A stretch of 64,000 bases of DNA from an uncultured Bryobacteraceae bacterium (GTDB lineage Bacteria > Acidobacteriota > Terriglobia > Bryobacterales > Bryobacteraceae): assembly GCA_938027685.1 (NCBI GenBank), contig CALJAM010000029.1:93394-157393 (forward strand), given 5' to 3'. A program made the position numbers and the translations under genes. This document shows positions 36,804 through 45,920 of the stretch, in pieces. Position 1 is the stretch's first letter; every line of letters starts with the position of its first letter. Under the pieces are notes generated by a model. The model was not told the DNA's origin and made no database searches. It worked only from the letters and a program-made list of their open reading frames with translations.

Positions 36804-36836
36804 CGCCTCCTCCTGATCAGAACACTTTCGCCCTCA

Positions 36837-36865
36837 ATTGTATTCGATAAGCGCGAAGACGGCAA
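36837..36865 (-). promoter_or_regulatory. Sigma70-type promoter of the ACT gene
   Basis: On the minus strand TTGCCG (36865-36860) is followed after exactly 17 nt by TACAAT (36842-36837). The start codon at 36803 is about 33 nt downstream of the -10. The -35 overlaps the 5' end of the candidate RNA on the other strand. Confidence 0.6.
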
Positions 36866-37047
36866 TCCCTGGAGCTCGCGTCTTCCGGCCCCCAGTGCAC
36901 TACCGAAACAGGGATGGGCGCCCTCGGGTCATACCGCTGCTCGCAAGAAGGGGCCTTGCAGGCCTGAATACTCGCGCCCGGGTCTTGGCCTTGAAGGGCG
37001 CCTGCCTCTCGGGATGGGAGCTCTTGCGGGAGAGCTCCCTCTTTTTT
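36865..37047 (+). ncRNA. Candidate structured small RNA ending at a strong terminator (possibly 6S-like)
   Basis: No convincing reading frame covers this stretch. Its ends fold onto each other through short helices: 36865-36869 with 37011-37015, 36872-36874 with 37006-37008, 36878-36880 with 36999-37001, 36882-36885 with 36993-36996, and 36887-36890 with 36987-36990. The open middle has an inner hairpin (36952-36956/36960-36964). A long interrupted rod with a central open region followed by a terminator is the plan of 6S RNA, but no family-specific sequence was recognised. A competing hairpin (36855-36860/36880-36885) exists. No clear plus-strand promoter was found, so the 5' end is a guess. 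Confidence 0.3.
37016..37047 (+). terminator. Strong orphan intrinsic terminator
   Basis: A perfect 9-bp stem (GGGAGCTCT at 37016-37024 and AGAGCTCCC at 37031-37039) with a 6-nt loop is followed by TCTTTTTT. The nearest plus-strand gene ends at 36356, almost 700 nt upstream. It must end either an unannotated transcript or long read-through antisense to the ACT gene. Confidence 0.87.
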
Positions 37048-37374
37048 GACCTTCCTACGGCAGCCAGGGGGCCGCCTCCCCGTGGCCGGGGGATGCTTGC
37101 CCCTAGCCGTCGCGGCTCGCAACCGGCTGCCGCGAATCCGCCGTGGTGTTTATCCGAAGGGCTCGTTCCCTCCCCCAACGGTTGCGGTTCGACATCCGTC
37201 GGCGCAGTTCTGCCCGGCGATCGATCCTCCGCCCGGCAGCAGGCCGGTGTGTAGAATGCCGCTTGAGCGGCTTGGGTGGCAATCGGCGGATTGCTGCGGA
37301 GGCGTTTCGCGGCCCGCCAATCAGCAGGTCAGCGGGCGGGCGCCGGAGTACGCCGGCGCCCTATCGACGGGCGC
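37048..37374. other. Gene-free stretch between orphan terminator and CpaE-like gene
   Basis: Open frames here are short, have no ribosome sites and encode Arg/Pro-rich low-complexity products. A GGTTCGA at about 37186 does not fit a tRNA T arm. Nothing else is supported. Confidence 0.5.
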
Positions 37375-38565
37375 TCACCGCGAGCTTGGAGCGGGCGCAG
37401 GCGAGAAATACTCGAAGAACCGGCGCTTCTTGGTCACGGTGATCGCGGGCAACTCCAGCAGCGACCGCGCAAGATCCGTGAAGTGCTGTCCCAATCGCGA
37501 CTCTTCGCTAAGGGGCTGGCCCGCCATGATCGCCTGATGCACCGCCACGTAGTCGTTAGGGATCGAAGCCCGGACCGCCGCGCCCAGCATCTGTTCGATC
37601 TGCTCGCGCGAGAGCAGGCTCCGCGGCTGCGCCCGGTTCAGGATGATCTCGACCCGGTGCGCGAGGTCGAGGCCGCGAAGAAAGCGGATCTTCTCTGCTC
37701 CCAGGTGCAGGGCCGGAATCTCGGGCGTCGTTACCAGGAAAATCCTGCCCGACTCGCGCAGCAGCTCGAGCGAGTACTTCTCCATCATGCCCGAGTGGTC
37801 CACGCAGATCACCCGATAGAACCGACGCGCGAAGGAAAGCATCAGTTGAATGCGCGCCGGATCCACCCGTAGGCCCGGATCCAGTCGCCCCGTCGGCAGC
37901 ACGTCGAGCGTGCCCAGCGGCCAGACCAGCTTCGCCCAAACGTCCTGATCCAGATGATCGGCGTGTTCGATGGCGTCGACCACCGAATAGCGCGGGTTCA
38001 GCTTCAGCAGGAACCCCAGGATGCCGCTGTTCAGATCGAAGTCCGCCAGCAACACGCTGGTGTCGGGCACTCGCGAGAGCGCGACGGCCGTGTTCAGCGC
38101 CACCGTGGTCGCTCCCACTCCGGGTTTGGCCGGCAGGAACGAGTAGAGCCGATCGATGGTGGCCGCGCGGCTGTCTACGAGTTTTTGAATGCGGCCCAGA
38201 GCCTCGCGCAGCTTCTGAGGATCGAACGGGAAGGTCAGGACTTCTCGTACCCCCGCCCGCATCAGGTCCAGCAGCACCTGCGGATCGCACGAGTGCACAA
38301 TGGCCGCCATCGGGGTGCCGGCGGCCTTTTTCTCCAGAAACGAGGCGACGGCGGCGAAGCGCTGCGGGGACTCGTAGCTGAGCAGGACCGCTTCTACCGT
38401 TCGTTCCGACAGCAGCCGCTCCAGCTCGACCGCGTCCGGATAACGGTTCAGATGCAGAACGACCGCAGCTACGCGGCTCTCCAACAACGCCCGCTCCAGC
38501 GCCGCCCCCATCTCTTGCTCCGGGCAGATGATCGCCACACGCAACATAGCAATCCCTGCCTTCAT
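37375..38565 (-). CDS. CpaE-like pilus-assembly ATPase with degenerate receiver domain
   Basis: This 396-residue protein has an N-terminal receiver-like domain (8-130) in which the phospho-Asp position reads LLSYES and the conserved Lys region reads TFPFDP, so it is unlikely to be phosphorylated. A ParA/MinD-like domain follows with PAKPGVGATTVALN as its P-loop, lacking the usual Lys, then LLADFDLNSG as a Walker A' region. It is the second CpaE-type protein in the window. GAGGGAAGG precedes the ATG. No other tad/cpa pilus gene is nearby. Confidence 0.87.
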   Translation of the reverse strand: MKAGIAMLRVAIICPEQEMGAALERALLESRVAAVVLHLNRYPDAVELERLLSERTVEAVLLSYESPQRFAAVASFLEKKAAGTPMAAIVHSCDPQVLLDLMRAGVREVLTFPFDPQKLREALGRIQKLVDSRAATIDRLYSFLPAKPGVGATTVALNTAVALSRVPDTSVLLADFDLNSGILGFLLKLNPRYSVVDAIEHADHLDQDVWAKLVWPLGTLDVLPTGRLDPGLRVDPARIQLMLSFARRFYRVICVDHSGMMEKYSLELLRESGRIFLVTTPEIPALHLGAEKIRFLRGLDLAHRVEIILNRAQPRSLLSREQIEQMLGAAVRASIPNDYVAVHQAIMAGQPLSEESRLGQHFTDLARSLLELPAITVTKKRRFFEYFSPAPAPSSR

Positions 38566-38640
38566 ATCGGGCCTTCCCTCGGCCCGACGGATGGGAAGGA
38601 TAACCGGCGCCGGAGAGGAAGAACGCCTTAGGGCGAGGGC

Positions 38641-39237
38641 TTACTTGCGCGCGCGCTCCAGATTGGCGCCGATCGCGTCCCAGTCCAGGTTCCTGAAAAA
38701 CGCGTCAATGTAGCTGGCGCGCGCCACGCCGTAGTCCAGGTAATACGCGTGCTCGTAGACGTCCAGCGCGATGATCGGCACCGCGTTCCAGACCGGAAAT
38801 GTGTTCTGTGCGTCGCCGGCGTAATTGAACAGGTAGCCCCAGTCGCGGTCCCAGGCCGTCCATGCCCAGCCCCGGGAAGCCATCCCCGTGGCTTTCAGGT
38901 CCGCGCGCCAGGCATCTACTGAGCCGAAATGCTTCTCGAAAAGCTCGCGCAGCTCCGGCGGCGGGTCGCCACCGCGCCCTCCCAGGTGGCCGAAGTACAA
39001 TTCATGGTTTTTCACGCCACCGATTGCAAAAGTCAGGTCCACCTTGAGCGAGCGCAGATCGCTGAAGGTCTGGTTGGCCGCGGCCCGATCGGCCGCTTCC
39101 AGCTTCTGCATGATCTCGTTGTACTTGTTCACGTATCCCTGGTAGAGCTTGTAGTGCTCGGTCATCGTGCGGGCTGAAATGCCGTCCAGATCGCGCATGA
39201 TGTGGTCGAATTTCTTCGCTTCCAGCCGGTGTGCCAT
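38641..39237 (-). CDS. Iron/manganese superoxide dismutase
   Basis: The 198-residue enzyme removes superoxide in the cytoplasm. Metal ligands are H28 (MTEHYKLYQGYVNKYN), H78 (VKNHELYFGHL), D159 and H163 (ALDVYEHAYYLDYG). Length and motif spacing are normal. No signal peptide is seen. AAGGAGAA lies before the ATG. Whether Fe or Mn is used cannot be told by eye. Confidence 0.93.
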   Translation of the reverse strand: MAHRLEAKKFDHIMRDLDGISARTMTEHYKLYQGYVNKYNEIMQKLEAADRAAANQTFSDLRSLKVDLTFAIGGVKNHELYFGHLGGRGGDPPPELRELFEKHFGSVDAWRADLKATGMASRGWAWTAWDRDWGYLFNYAGDAQNTFPVWNAVPIIALDVYEHAYYLDYGVARASYIDAFFRNLDWDAIGANLERARK

Positions 39238-39376
39238 TTCGGGATTCTCCTTGCTCAGCTATACGATGCGCCGGCTCGGTCGGAAGTCGCATAGAAGGCG
39301 GGTGCTTTGGGAGGGCCGGATCCTGCTGCGCGGGACCTGCGACGCGGAGCCGCCCTCGTGCCCGCTGCGTCGCCTG

Positions 39377-40828
39377 TCAGACCTCCGCTCCTCCCGCCTG
39401 CTCGAAGGCGTAGGCCAGCCGGAGCATTCCTGCTTCGTCGAAATGGCGCGCCAGGATCTGCATGCCCACCGGGAGCCCCTCGCGCGTGCGCCCGCACGGC
39501 ACGCTCATGCAGGGGATGCCCGCCAGACTGCCGGTGATCGTGTAAATGTCCGAGAGATACATCGCCAGGGGGTCGGCGATCTTCTCTCCCAGTCGAAACG
39601 CCGGGAAGGGAGATACAGGCGTCACGATCAGGTCCACCTCGCGAAAGGCCTCGGTGAAATCCCGCGCGATCAGCGTGCGCACCTTCTGCGCTTTCAGGTA
39701 ATAAGCTTCGTAGTAGCCGGCACTCAGCACGTAGGTACCGAGCATGATGCGCCGCTTGCATTCGGCCCCGAAACCCTCACCCCGGCTGTTGCGGTACATA
39801 TCGCTCAGCGTCTCCGAGTGCGGCGAACGCCGCGTGTACCGCACTCCGTCGTAGCGGGCCAGATTGGAGCTGGCCTCGGCCGTGCAGATGATGTAGTAGC
39901 AGGCGATGGCGTATTCGGTGTGAGGCAGGCTGATCTCGCGGACTTCGCAGCCGAGACGCTTCAGCAGCTCTACGCCCTGCGCGATCTTTTCCCCCGTTTC
40001 GCTGGTGAGATCTCGGAAGTATTCGCGGGGCAGCCCGACCTTCACTCCCCGCACGTCACCGCTGAGCTCGGCGACGTAATCCGGCACCGGCGCGAAGGCG
40101 GAGGTCGAGTCCATGGGATCACGTCCTGCAATCACCTGCAGCAGCAGCGCCGCGTCGCGCACGTTGCGCGCAAAAGGCCCGATGTGATCGAGCGAGCTGG
40201 CAAAGGCCACCAGCCCGTACCGGCTCACGCGGCCGTAAGTCGGCGTGATGCCCACCACGCCGCAGAAACTGGCCGGCTGGCGGATGGAGCCGCCGGTATC
40301 CGAGCCCAGGGCAACCACTGCCGTGCCCTGCGCCACCGCAGCCGCGGATCCGCCGCTGGAGCCGCCCGGCACCCGGTCGGGCGCCACCGGATTCCGCACC
40401 GGCCCGAATGCCGAGTTCTCGTTGGAGGAGCCCATCGCGAACTCGTCGCAGTTGGTCTTTCCCAGAATCACGCCGCCCGCCTGCTCCAGGCGCACGACCG
40501 CGGTGGCATCGTAGGGCGGGACGTAATTCTCCAGCAGCCGGGAGGCACATGTGGTGCGCACGCCGCGCGTCAGAATCACGTCCTTGACCGCCACCGGCAC
40601 GCCTGCCAGCGGTCCGGGATCCTCCCCCGCGGCCAGTTGCGCGTCCACGCGCCGCGCCGCCTCCAGCGCCCGCTCCGGGCAGAAATGCAGGTAAGCGTTC
40701 GTCTTCGGGTTCTCTTTCTGAGCGAACTCGAGCGCCGCCTGCGCCAGCTCCAGCGCCGAGAATCGCCGCGACAGCAGGCCCTGGCGAACCCGCTCGATGG
40801 TCAGCTCGCGAATCTCCGTCGCCGTCAC
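39377..40828 (-). CDS. gatA: Asp-tRNA(Asn)/Glu-tRNA(Gln) amidotransferase subunit A
   Basis: A 483-residue amidase that frees ammonia from glutamine for transamidation of mischarged tRNA. The Ser-cisSer-Lys triad is seen in VAVKDVI (Lys), the Gly/Ser-rich [15 protein letters not shown], and [15 protein letters not shown] (nucleophile Ser). The GTG at 40828 overlaps the gatC stop by four bases and places the protein start just before a typical N-terminal helix. gatB is not in this window, so it must lie elsewhere. Confidence 0.96.
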   Translation of the reverse strand: MTATEIRELTIERVRQGLLSRRFSALELAQAALEFAQKENPKTNAYLHFCPERALEAARRVDAQLAAGEDPGPLAGVPVAVKDVILTRGVRTTCASRLLENYVPPYDATAVVRLEQAGGVILGKTNCDEFAMGSSNENSAFGPVRNPVAPDRVPGGSSGGSAAAVAQGTAVVALGSDTGGSIRQPASFCGVVGITPTYGRVSRYGLVAFASSLDHIGPFARNVRDAALLLQVIAGRDPMDSTSAFAPVPDYVAELSGDVRGVKVGLPREYFRDLTSETGEKIAQGVELLKRLGCEVREISLPHTEYAIACYYIICTAEASSNLARYDGVRYTRRSPHSETLSDMYRNSRGEGFGAECKRRIMLGTYVLSAGYYEAYYLKAQKVRTLIARDFTEAFREVDLIVTPVSPFPAFRLGEKIADPLAMYLSDIYTITGSLAGIPCMSVPCGRTREGLPVGMQILARHFDEAGMLRLAYAFEQAGGAEV

Positions 40829-41124
40829 CGCTCGATCACCCTGGGAACCTTGAAGTAGCCTGCGCCCGCCAGCGGCGCGTTGGCCAGCGCCGCTTCGGCG
40901 CCCAGCGTGGGACCCTCGACGTCGTCGCGCAGCGTGGCCGTCTCTTCGGCTTCGTAGAGCACTTGCGCCATCGGCTCGACTTGGCTCGTATCCAGCTCGT
41001 TGAGCTTGTCCATGTAAGTGAGAATGGCGCCCAGCTCCGCGCACATGCGCGCCACCTCCTCATCGGTGAGGCGCAGATTGGCCAGATCGGCCACGTAGCG
41101 GACTTGCTCCTCGCTGATCTTCAT
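40825..41124 (-). CDS. gatC: Asp-tRNA(Asn)/Glu-tRNA(Gln) amidotransferase subunit C
   Basis: The 99-residue protein has the GatC pattern [38 protein letters not shown] and [10 protein letters not shown]. GatC wraps around GatA and GatB to stabilise the complex. It overlaps by four bases with both its neighbours: the DUF721 gene upstream and gatA downstream. Confidence 0.95.
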   Translation of the reverse strand: MKISEEQVRYVADLANLRLTDEEVARMCAELGAILTYMDKLNELDTSQVEPMAQVLYEAEETATLRDDVEGPTLGAEAALANAPLAGAGYFKVPRVIER

Positions 41125-41510
41125 GCCATCGACCTCGACCGTTGCTTCAGGTACAGCCGGCGCAACACGGGGTCAGCGATGCCGTCGGCCTCGTCCCCAC
41201 CCTGCGCCGTCCCGGCACGGCCAGGCCCGCGCCGCGGCAGACAGACGCGAAAGACGATTCTTTCGACGCCCTGCGCGCCTACCAGCTCGCGCAGGTTCTT
41301 CAGGATCTGTCCTTCGAGCGGAACCAGTTGCCGCAGCCAGCTTTCGTCTTCGACCTCCACCCAGAGCGTGCTTCCGGCCAGCCGTTTCACTTGCGTGCGT
41401 CGGGCGATCACCTTGCCTACGGCGGCAGGCCAGACTGCCCGCAACAATTCTTCCGGTCCCGGCCCGCCCGGGATCTTCATGCGCGCGATTAGCCTGGCGG
41501 CGCGTTCCAT
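41121..41510 (-). CDS. DUF721 (DciA-like) protein
   Basis: A 129-residue protein with WPAAVGKVIARRTQVKRL and LWVEVEDESWLRQLVPLEGQILKNL, the core of the DUF721 family. DciA members load the replicative helicase in bacteria without DnaC; whether this copy does so is inferred. It is the first gene of a gatC-gatA operon with 4-nt overlap. A TAGAAT hexamer at 41529-41534 on this strand lies 18 nt before the ATG. Confidence 0.85.
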   Translation of the reverse strand: MERAARLIARMKIPGGPGPEELLRAVWPAAVGKVIARRTQVKRLAGSTLWVEVEDESWLRQLVPLEGQILKNLRELVGAQGVERIVFRVCLPRRGPGRAGTAQGGDEADGIADPVLRRLYLKQRSRSMA

Positions 41511-41563
41511 CTGGTCCGGGATTCGTGTATTCTAGCACGCGCACGTTTTACCATCGCAAGGTG

Positions 41564-42130
41564 ATGCTGATTTTGGCTTCGCAATCGCCCCGACGCCGCG
41601 AGTTGCTTGAGCGGGCGGGCTTCCGCTTTACCGTGCGCCCGGTGATCGTCGACGAGTCCTGGCGCGAGGGCGAAGATCCCGAATCGCACGTCTGCCGACT
41701 CGCACGGGAGAAAGCCCACGCCGCGCCGGCCGCCGAGGCCGACGTCGTGCTTGGCGCCGATACCGTGGTCGTCGTCGACGGCGAGATCCTGGGCAAGCCC
41801 GTGGACAGCGCCGACGCGGCGCGCATGCTGCGCCTGCTTTCCGGCCGCGATCACTACGTGTTCACGGGCGTTTGCCTGAAGCGTGGGAACGTCGAACTCA
41901 CGGGAGCAGAAAGGACCCTGGTCCGCTTCGCCGCCCTCGACGAGGCCGAAATCCGCGCCTACATCGCCAGCGGCGAGCCCATGGACAAGGCCGGCGCCTA
42001 CGGCATCCAGGGTCTGGCTTCGCGCTTCATCGAGCGCATCGAGGGCTGTTACTTCAACGTCGTCGGCCTGCCCGTGGCCAGGGTCTATCGGATGCTCAAG
42101 CAGCTCCAGACGCTGCCCCGCCCGGTTTGA
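41564..42130 (+). CDS. maf: Maf family nucleotide pyrophosphatase
   Basis: This 188-residue protein starts MLILASQSPRRRELLERAG, the Maf signature, and carries VVLGADTVVVVDGEILGKP and GAYGIQGLASRFIERIEGCYFNVVG in segments. Maf proteins hydrolyse dTTP/UTP or modified nucleotides and are linked to septum formation. The ATG at 41564 is used; a GTG one codon earlier is equally possible. Confidence 0.93.
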   Translation: MLILASQSPRRRELLERAGFRFTVRPVIVDESWREGEDPESHVCRLAREKAHAAPAAEADVVLGADTVVVVDGEILGKPVDSADAARMLRLLSGRDHYVFTGVCLKRGNVELTGAERTLVRFAALDEAEIRAYIASGEPMDKAGAYGIQGLASRFIERIEGCYFNVVGLPVARVYRMLKQLQTLPRPV

Positions 42131-42162
42131 CTTGGCCGGCCTCAAGGGTTTACGTTGTGCCT

Positions 42163-43113
42163 ATGAGTCTCTCGCGCAGGCAGTTTCTAGCTTCCGCCGC
42201 ACTGGGCGCCACCGCCGGGCCGGTTGCAACCGGAATGCCCACGCGCACGCTCGGCCGCACCGGCGTGCGTGTGTCGATCCTGGGCTTTGGCTGCGGCAGC
42301 CGCTTCATGATGTACAAGGAGGAGGAAAAAGCTGTCGCCGCCATCCACCGTGCACTCGAGCTGGGCATCACGTATTTCGACACTGCCGCCTCCTACGGTA
42401 AAGGCGTCAGCGAAGAATGGGTGGGCAAGGCCCTCGCCGGCCGCCGGGACGTGTTCCTCGTCACCAAGGTCGGCCAGCGCAAGGCGGACGAGGCGATGCG
42501 CACCATCGAAGCCAGCCTCAAGAAGCTGCGGCGCAACCCGGACCTCATCCACATCCACGCGCTGGCCTCCGAGCAGGATCTGGCCGCCATCGAGGCCCCG
42601 GACGGCGTGCTCAAACTGCTATACAAGCTACGCGAGGAAAAGGTCTGCCGCTTCATAGGTGTTACTTGTCACACGGATCCGGCGGTCCTGAAAACGATGC
42701 TCGAGCGCCACGACCTGGATTGCGTACAGATGGCGCTCAACGCTGCCATGGCCGCCATGGCCGAAGGACAAACTCGCGGGTACACGCCCGAGAGCCGCCG
42801 CGGCGCTACCTTCGAGGAGCTCGCCCTGCCGGTCGCCCTCCGCAAGAAGATGGGCGTAACCGCCATGAAGGTCTTCGCCCAGGACAAGCTCAGCGGCCAG
42901 GCGCCGGCCGAAGCGCTGGTGCGTTACGCCATGTCGCTGCCCGTGGCTTGCGCCGTCATCGGCATGCCGCAACTGGAGCACCTGGAGGCCAATGCACGCC
43001 TGGCGCAGAGCTTCCAACCGTTGAGCCGGGATGAGATGGAGGAGCTGCGCCGGAAACTGGCCCCGCAGCGCGCGCGCCTGGAGCGATTCTTCCGTTCGCA
43101 CGCTGATGCCTGA
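42163..43113 (+). CDS. Aldo/keto reductase with Tat signal
   Basis: This 316-residue protein has an N-terminal Tat-type signal (SLSRRQFLASAALGA). The AKR tetrad is visible: Asp in YFDTA, Tyr in ASYGKG, Lys in LVTKVG and His in GVTCHTD. Exported aldo/keto reductases with RR signals are frequent in Acidobacteriota and Planctomycetota; the substrate is unknown. It follows maf by 32 nt on the same strand. Confidence 0.88.
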   Translation: MSLSRRQFLASAALGATAGPVATGMPTRTLGRTGVRVSILGFGCGSRFMMYKEEEKAVAAIHRALELGITYFDTAASYGKGVSEEWVGKALAGRRDVFLVTKVGQRKADEAMRTIEASLKKLRRNPDLIHIHALASEQDLAAIEAPDGVLKLLYKLREEKVCRFIGVTCHTDPAVLKTMLERHDLDCVQMALNAAMAAMAEGQTRGYTPESRRGATFEELALPVALRKKMGVTAMKVFAQDKLSGQAPAEALVRYAMSLPVACAVIGMPQLEHLEANARLAQSFQPLSRDEMEELRRKLAPQRARLERFFRSHADA

Positions 43114-43241
43114 GGCGTCTGCCGATCCCAGGGGTGCACCGCAGGGGCAAGCGGCCGGGCAGTTGCGGCTCTTCCCCTAGATGCGGTAGGCCTCTGCTCT
43201 GCCGCAGTCGCCCCTTCGGACTCCCCTGTCGGGTCTCGTGC

Positions 43242-43271
43242 TTGACACCGCCGCGTCCGCCGCGCGAGACT
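43242..43271 (+). promoter_or_regulatory. Candidate promoter of the outer-membrane barrel gene
   Basis: A consensus -35 TTGACA (43242-43247) is followed after 18 nt by GAGACT (43266-43271), a poor -10. The start codon lies 26 nt further on. Confidence 0.42.
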
Positions 43272-43296
43272 TTGAGAGTTGCCCTCTGGAGGATTG

Positions 43297-44628
43297 TTGG
43301 GTTACCTTCGCTGGTCGGCAGGCTGGCTTACGATCGTCGCGGCTGCAGTTGCTTGTGCGCAGACGCAGCCGCAATACGCGGGTCCGTCCATTTTGACCCG
43401 CGGCCGAATACCCCGCTCGGGCTCGGGCGAAGAATTGATTCGCCTGCGTCCGTACGCCAGCCTAGCCGGCGTGTACGACACGGGCCTGACTGGAATCTTC
43501 ACCGACGAAGCCGGCCAGATCCCGCGGCATGATTCCTATGGCGTGTTGGCTTCCTTCGGTGCTCTCGGCTACCACAGTTGGCGGCGGACCGTCCTTGGCC
43601 TCAGCTACGACGGGCAGGCCCGTCATTACACGCGCCGCAGCTATTACGACGGATTGGATCAATCGCTGGCGCTCAACCTCGCCCATCAGGCGACGCGGCG
43701 GCTGCAGCTCGAATTCAACGAATCCGTGGCCAGCCGCCGCGGCGGCTTCCTGGGACTTACGGGTCCTTCTTTCTACAGCCGTGAGTTCGAAGATCTCTCC
43801 CAAGACGTGCTCTTTGACACGCGCGTGCACGTGCTCGCCTCCGTCGCACGCATGACTTACCAGAGCAGCCCTCGACTTTCTTTGGGCATGGGCGGAGCAG
43901 GCCTCGCTTTCGAACCGCGTTCCCGCGCTCTGGCCCGCGCGCGCGGAGTCCTGGCCACCGGCGATCTGGCCTACCGCCTCACGCGCTTCCAGACCGTCGG
44001 AGCGGCTTACAACTTCGCGCACTACTGGTTTCCGGGCGCTTTCGGCGAAGCCTTCGTTCACGGCGCGCTCGTCGAATGGGCCAACCAGTTGACGCGCTCG
44101 TGGACGCTGGCCATCGGCGCCGGCGGATACCGGGTCGAAGCCACCCGCCTCAGGCAGGTGCAGATCGACCCGGTCATTGCCGCCATCATCGGCCAGCGCA
44201 CGGGCATCGAGGTTTTCCATCGCGTGACTTACATTCCGGGCGGGGAAGCTCAGCTCAGTTACCGTTTCCGCCGGGGCGGCTTCAGCGCTTCTTATCGCCG
44301 CGGCGTCTCCGCGGGCAACGGCCTGTACCTTACGTCCGCGCGCGAGTCGGCCGATGTTTCCATCGGCTACACCGGAACTCGCAAGCTGCATCTGTCGGCG
44401 AACGCCGGGTATTCCCGCCTTTCCAGCCTCGCGCAAACCCTCGGCCGCTACCGCAGCTACCACGCGGGGGCAGGCATGACCTATCGTCTTGCCGGGCCCC
44501 TCTCCCTGTTCGCCCGCGTGGATGGCCGCAAATATAATCTGCGCGGTACGGGCTTTGGGCGCATTTATTACCGCAGCACCGTGGGCTTGACCTTCAGCCC
44601 CGGGGATATTCCGCTCTCGCTGTGGTGA
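43297..44628 (+). CDS. Putative outer-membrane beta-barrel protein
   Basis: A 443-residue protein from the TTG at 43297, which has GGAGG five bases upstream; TTG at 43279 is also in frame but has no site. A signal peptide (YLRWSAGWLTIVAAAVACAQ) is followed by alternating polar/aromatic strands throughout, such as GVLASFGALGYHSWRR and GFSASYRRGVSAGNG, and the chain ends LSLW with a terminal aromatic residue. This is the look of a porin-like or structural barrel, with no plug domain. Function unknown. A receiver gene follows after 6 nt. Confidence 0.7.
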   Translation: MGYLRWSAGWLTIVAAAVACAQTQPQYAGPSILTRGRIPRSGSGEELIRLRPYASLAGVYDTGLTGIFTDEAGQIPRHDSYGVLASFGALGYHSWRRTVLGLSYDGQARHYTRRSYYDGLDQSLALNLAHQATRRLQLEFNESVASRRGGFLGLTGPSFYSREFEDLSQDVLFDTRVHVLASVARMTYQSSPRLSLGMGGAGLAFEPRSRALARARGVLATGDLAYRLTRFQTVGAAYNFAHYWFPGAFGEAFVHGALVEWANQLTRSWTLAIGAGGYRVEATRLRQVQIDPVIAAIIGQRTGIEVFHRVTYIPGGEAQLSYRFRRGGFSASYRRGVSAGNGLYLTSARESADVSIGYTGTRKLHLSANAGYSRLSSLAQTLGRYRSYHAGAGMTYRLAGPLSLFARVDGRKYNLRGTGFGRIYYRSTVGLTFSPGDIPLSLW

Positions 44629-44634
44629 GGGAAA

Positions 44635-45057
44635 GTGAGCCGTCCCGTTCATGGACGCATCCTGATCGTGGACGACGAACCATCGCTGCTAGGCGTCATG
44701 CAGCAATATCTTTCGCGTCTCGGCTACGAGGTGGAAGCTTTCCCGGCGGCCGCTCCCGCGCTCGAACGCTTTGAGTCGGACCCCGAAGCCTATTCTTTGG
44801 TTGTGGCCGACATCAGCCTGCCCGGGATCTCGGGCGCCGAGATGATCCCGCGGCTGCTGGAGCGCCACCCCCGTCTGCGCATCCTGGTGTGCACCGGCTT
44901 GCCCTTCCAGCTTGCCGACGTGGCTGAACCCTTCCGCGGCCGCCTCGAGTATTTGCAGAAGCCCTTCGCCCCTCAGATGCTCGCTGCCGCCGTCGAGCGG
45001 CTCCTGGGAGCTTCCGGCCAGCCGCCTGCGGCGGCCAGCGAGGCTTCGGCCGGCTAG
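44635..45057 (+). CDS. Single-domain response regulator
   Basis: This 140-residue protein is a receiver domain only: VDDEPS acidic pocket, phospho-Asp D59 in VVADISLPG, Thr in LVCTGLP and K109 in LQKPFAP. A Pro/Ala/Ser-rich tail follows. The GTG start has GAGGGAAA before it. There is no output domain and no kinase nearby. Confidence 0.9.
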   Translation: MSRPVHGRILIVDDEPSLLGVMQQYLSRLGYEVEAFPAAAPALERFESDPEAYSLVVADISLPGISGAEMIPRLLERHPRLRILVCTGLPFQLADVAEPFRGRLEYLQKPFAPQMLAAAVERLLGASGQPPAAASEASAG

Positions 45058-45080
45058 TCAACACTCGCGCAATCTGTAAA

Positions 45081-45758
45081 CTAAATCTCGAGCTCGCACT
45101 CGCGCTCCAGGCCTGCCCGGTCGAGCAGGGTCACTTCCCGTCGCTGGATGCGCAAGAGCCCCTCGGCCTGGAATCGGCTGAGATTCCGCGAGACCACTTC
45201 ACGCACGGTCCCCAGCCGCTGGGCCAGCTCTTCCTGCGTCACCGGCAGCGTGAACGTATCGCTGCTCGCTTCTGCCGAGAAATCGAGCAGTGTCCGCGCC
45301 AGCCTCTGCCGTACGCTGCCGAAGGTCACCGCCTCCACGAGCCCCACCAGTTGACGCAGACGCCGACCAGTCACTGCCAGCAGTTTTAACGCCAGCTCCG
45401 GATTCTGCCGGCAGGCCTGCCGGAAGTCCTCTTTGCGAATCAGCCAGGCGGTCACGTCATCCAGCGCGACCACGCTGGCCGGAAAGGCGCCGCCGTCGAA
45501 GAGCGGGACTTCGGCCACCGTCGAGGGCGCTTCTTCCACCGCTAGCATGATTTCCCGTCCTGATGGGGAGGTCTTGAAGATTTTCACCCGCCCTGTCAGG
45601 AGCACGTACAAGCCGGGACAGGGTTCTCCCTCGCTGAAAAGCCGCCGGCCCGCTGCGTACGACTTGCCCACCGCGCGCGCAGCCAGTGCCTCGCGCTCGG
45701 CAGGACTGAGCTCGGCAAACAGCGGGATGCGAGCCAGGATCTCGGCCCGGTTTGGCAC
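45081..45758 (-). CDS. Crp/Fnr family transcription regulator
   Basis: The 225-residue protein has a cyclic-nucleotide-binding-like sensor domain (about 5-125, with GEPCPGLYVLLTGRVKIF) and a C-terminal winged helix with TQEELAQRLGTVREVVSRNLSR. No Fnr-type Cys cluster is visible, so it is not an obvious iron-sulphur sensor. The GTG at 45758 has AGGAGG 11 nt upstream and a TACAGT at 45783-45788 that would fit as -10; a GTG 20 codons further upstream is the alternative. Confidence 0.88.
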   Translation of the reverse strand: MPNRAEILARIPLFAELSPAEREALAARAVGKSYAAGRRLFSEGEPCPGLYVLLTGRVKIFKTSPSGREIMLAVEEAPSTVAEVPLFDGGAFPASVVALDDVTAWLIRKEDFRQACRQNPELALKLLAVTGRRLRQLVGLVEAVTFGSVRQRLARTLLDFSAEASSDTFTLPVTQEELAQRLGTVREVVSRNLSRFQAEGLLRIQRREVTLLDRAGLERECELEI

Positions 45759-45920
45759 CGAAACTGCGCCCTCCTGTTCTTCACTGTAGCGTGACCTGCC
45801 AGCTTCCGCTGGGGCCACTCCGTCGAAGCCCGGTGGAGATTTCAGGTGTTTACCGGGTTCGCCCCGGCGCGCGGCAGTGCTAAGATCCGGCTGAGGCGGA
45901 ATCCGGGGCGCTCAAGGTTT

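Noticed and set aside
37186..37197. tRNA T-arm-like GGTTCGA
   Set aside because: The flanking bases do not pair into a 5-bp stem and no acceptor or anticodon arm could be drawn.
36804..37374. SRP RNA, RNase P RNA or tmRNA in the non-coding gap
   Set aside because: Their conserved sequence blocks were looked for and not seen; only a generic foldable RNA with terminator is supported.
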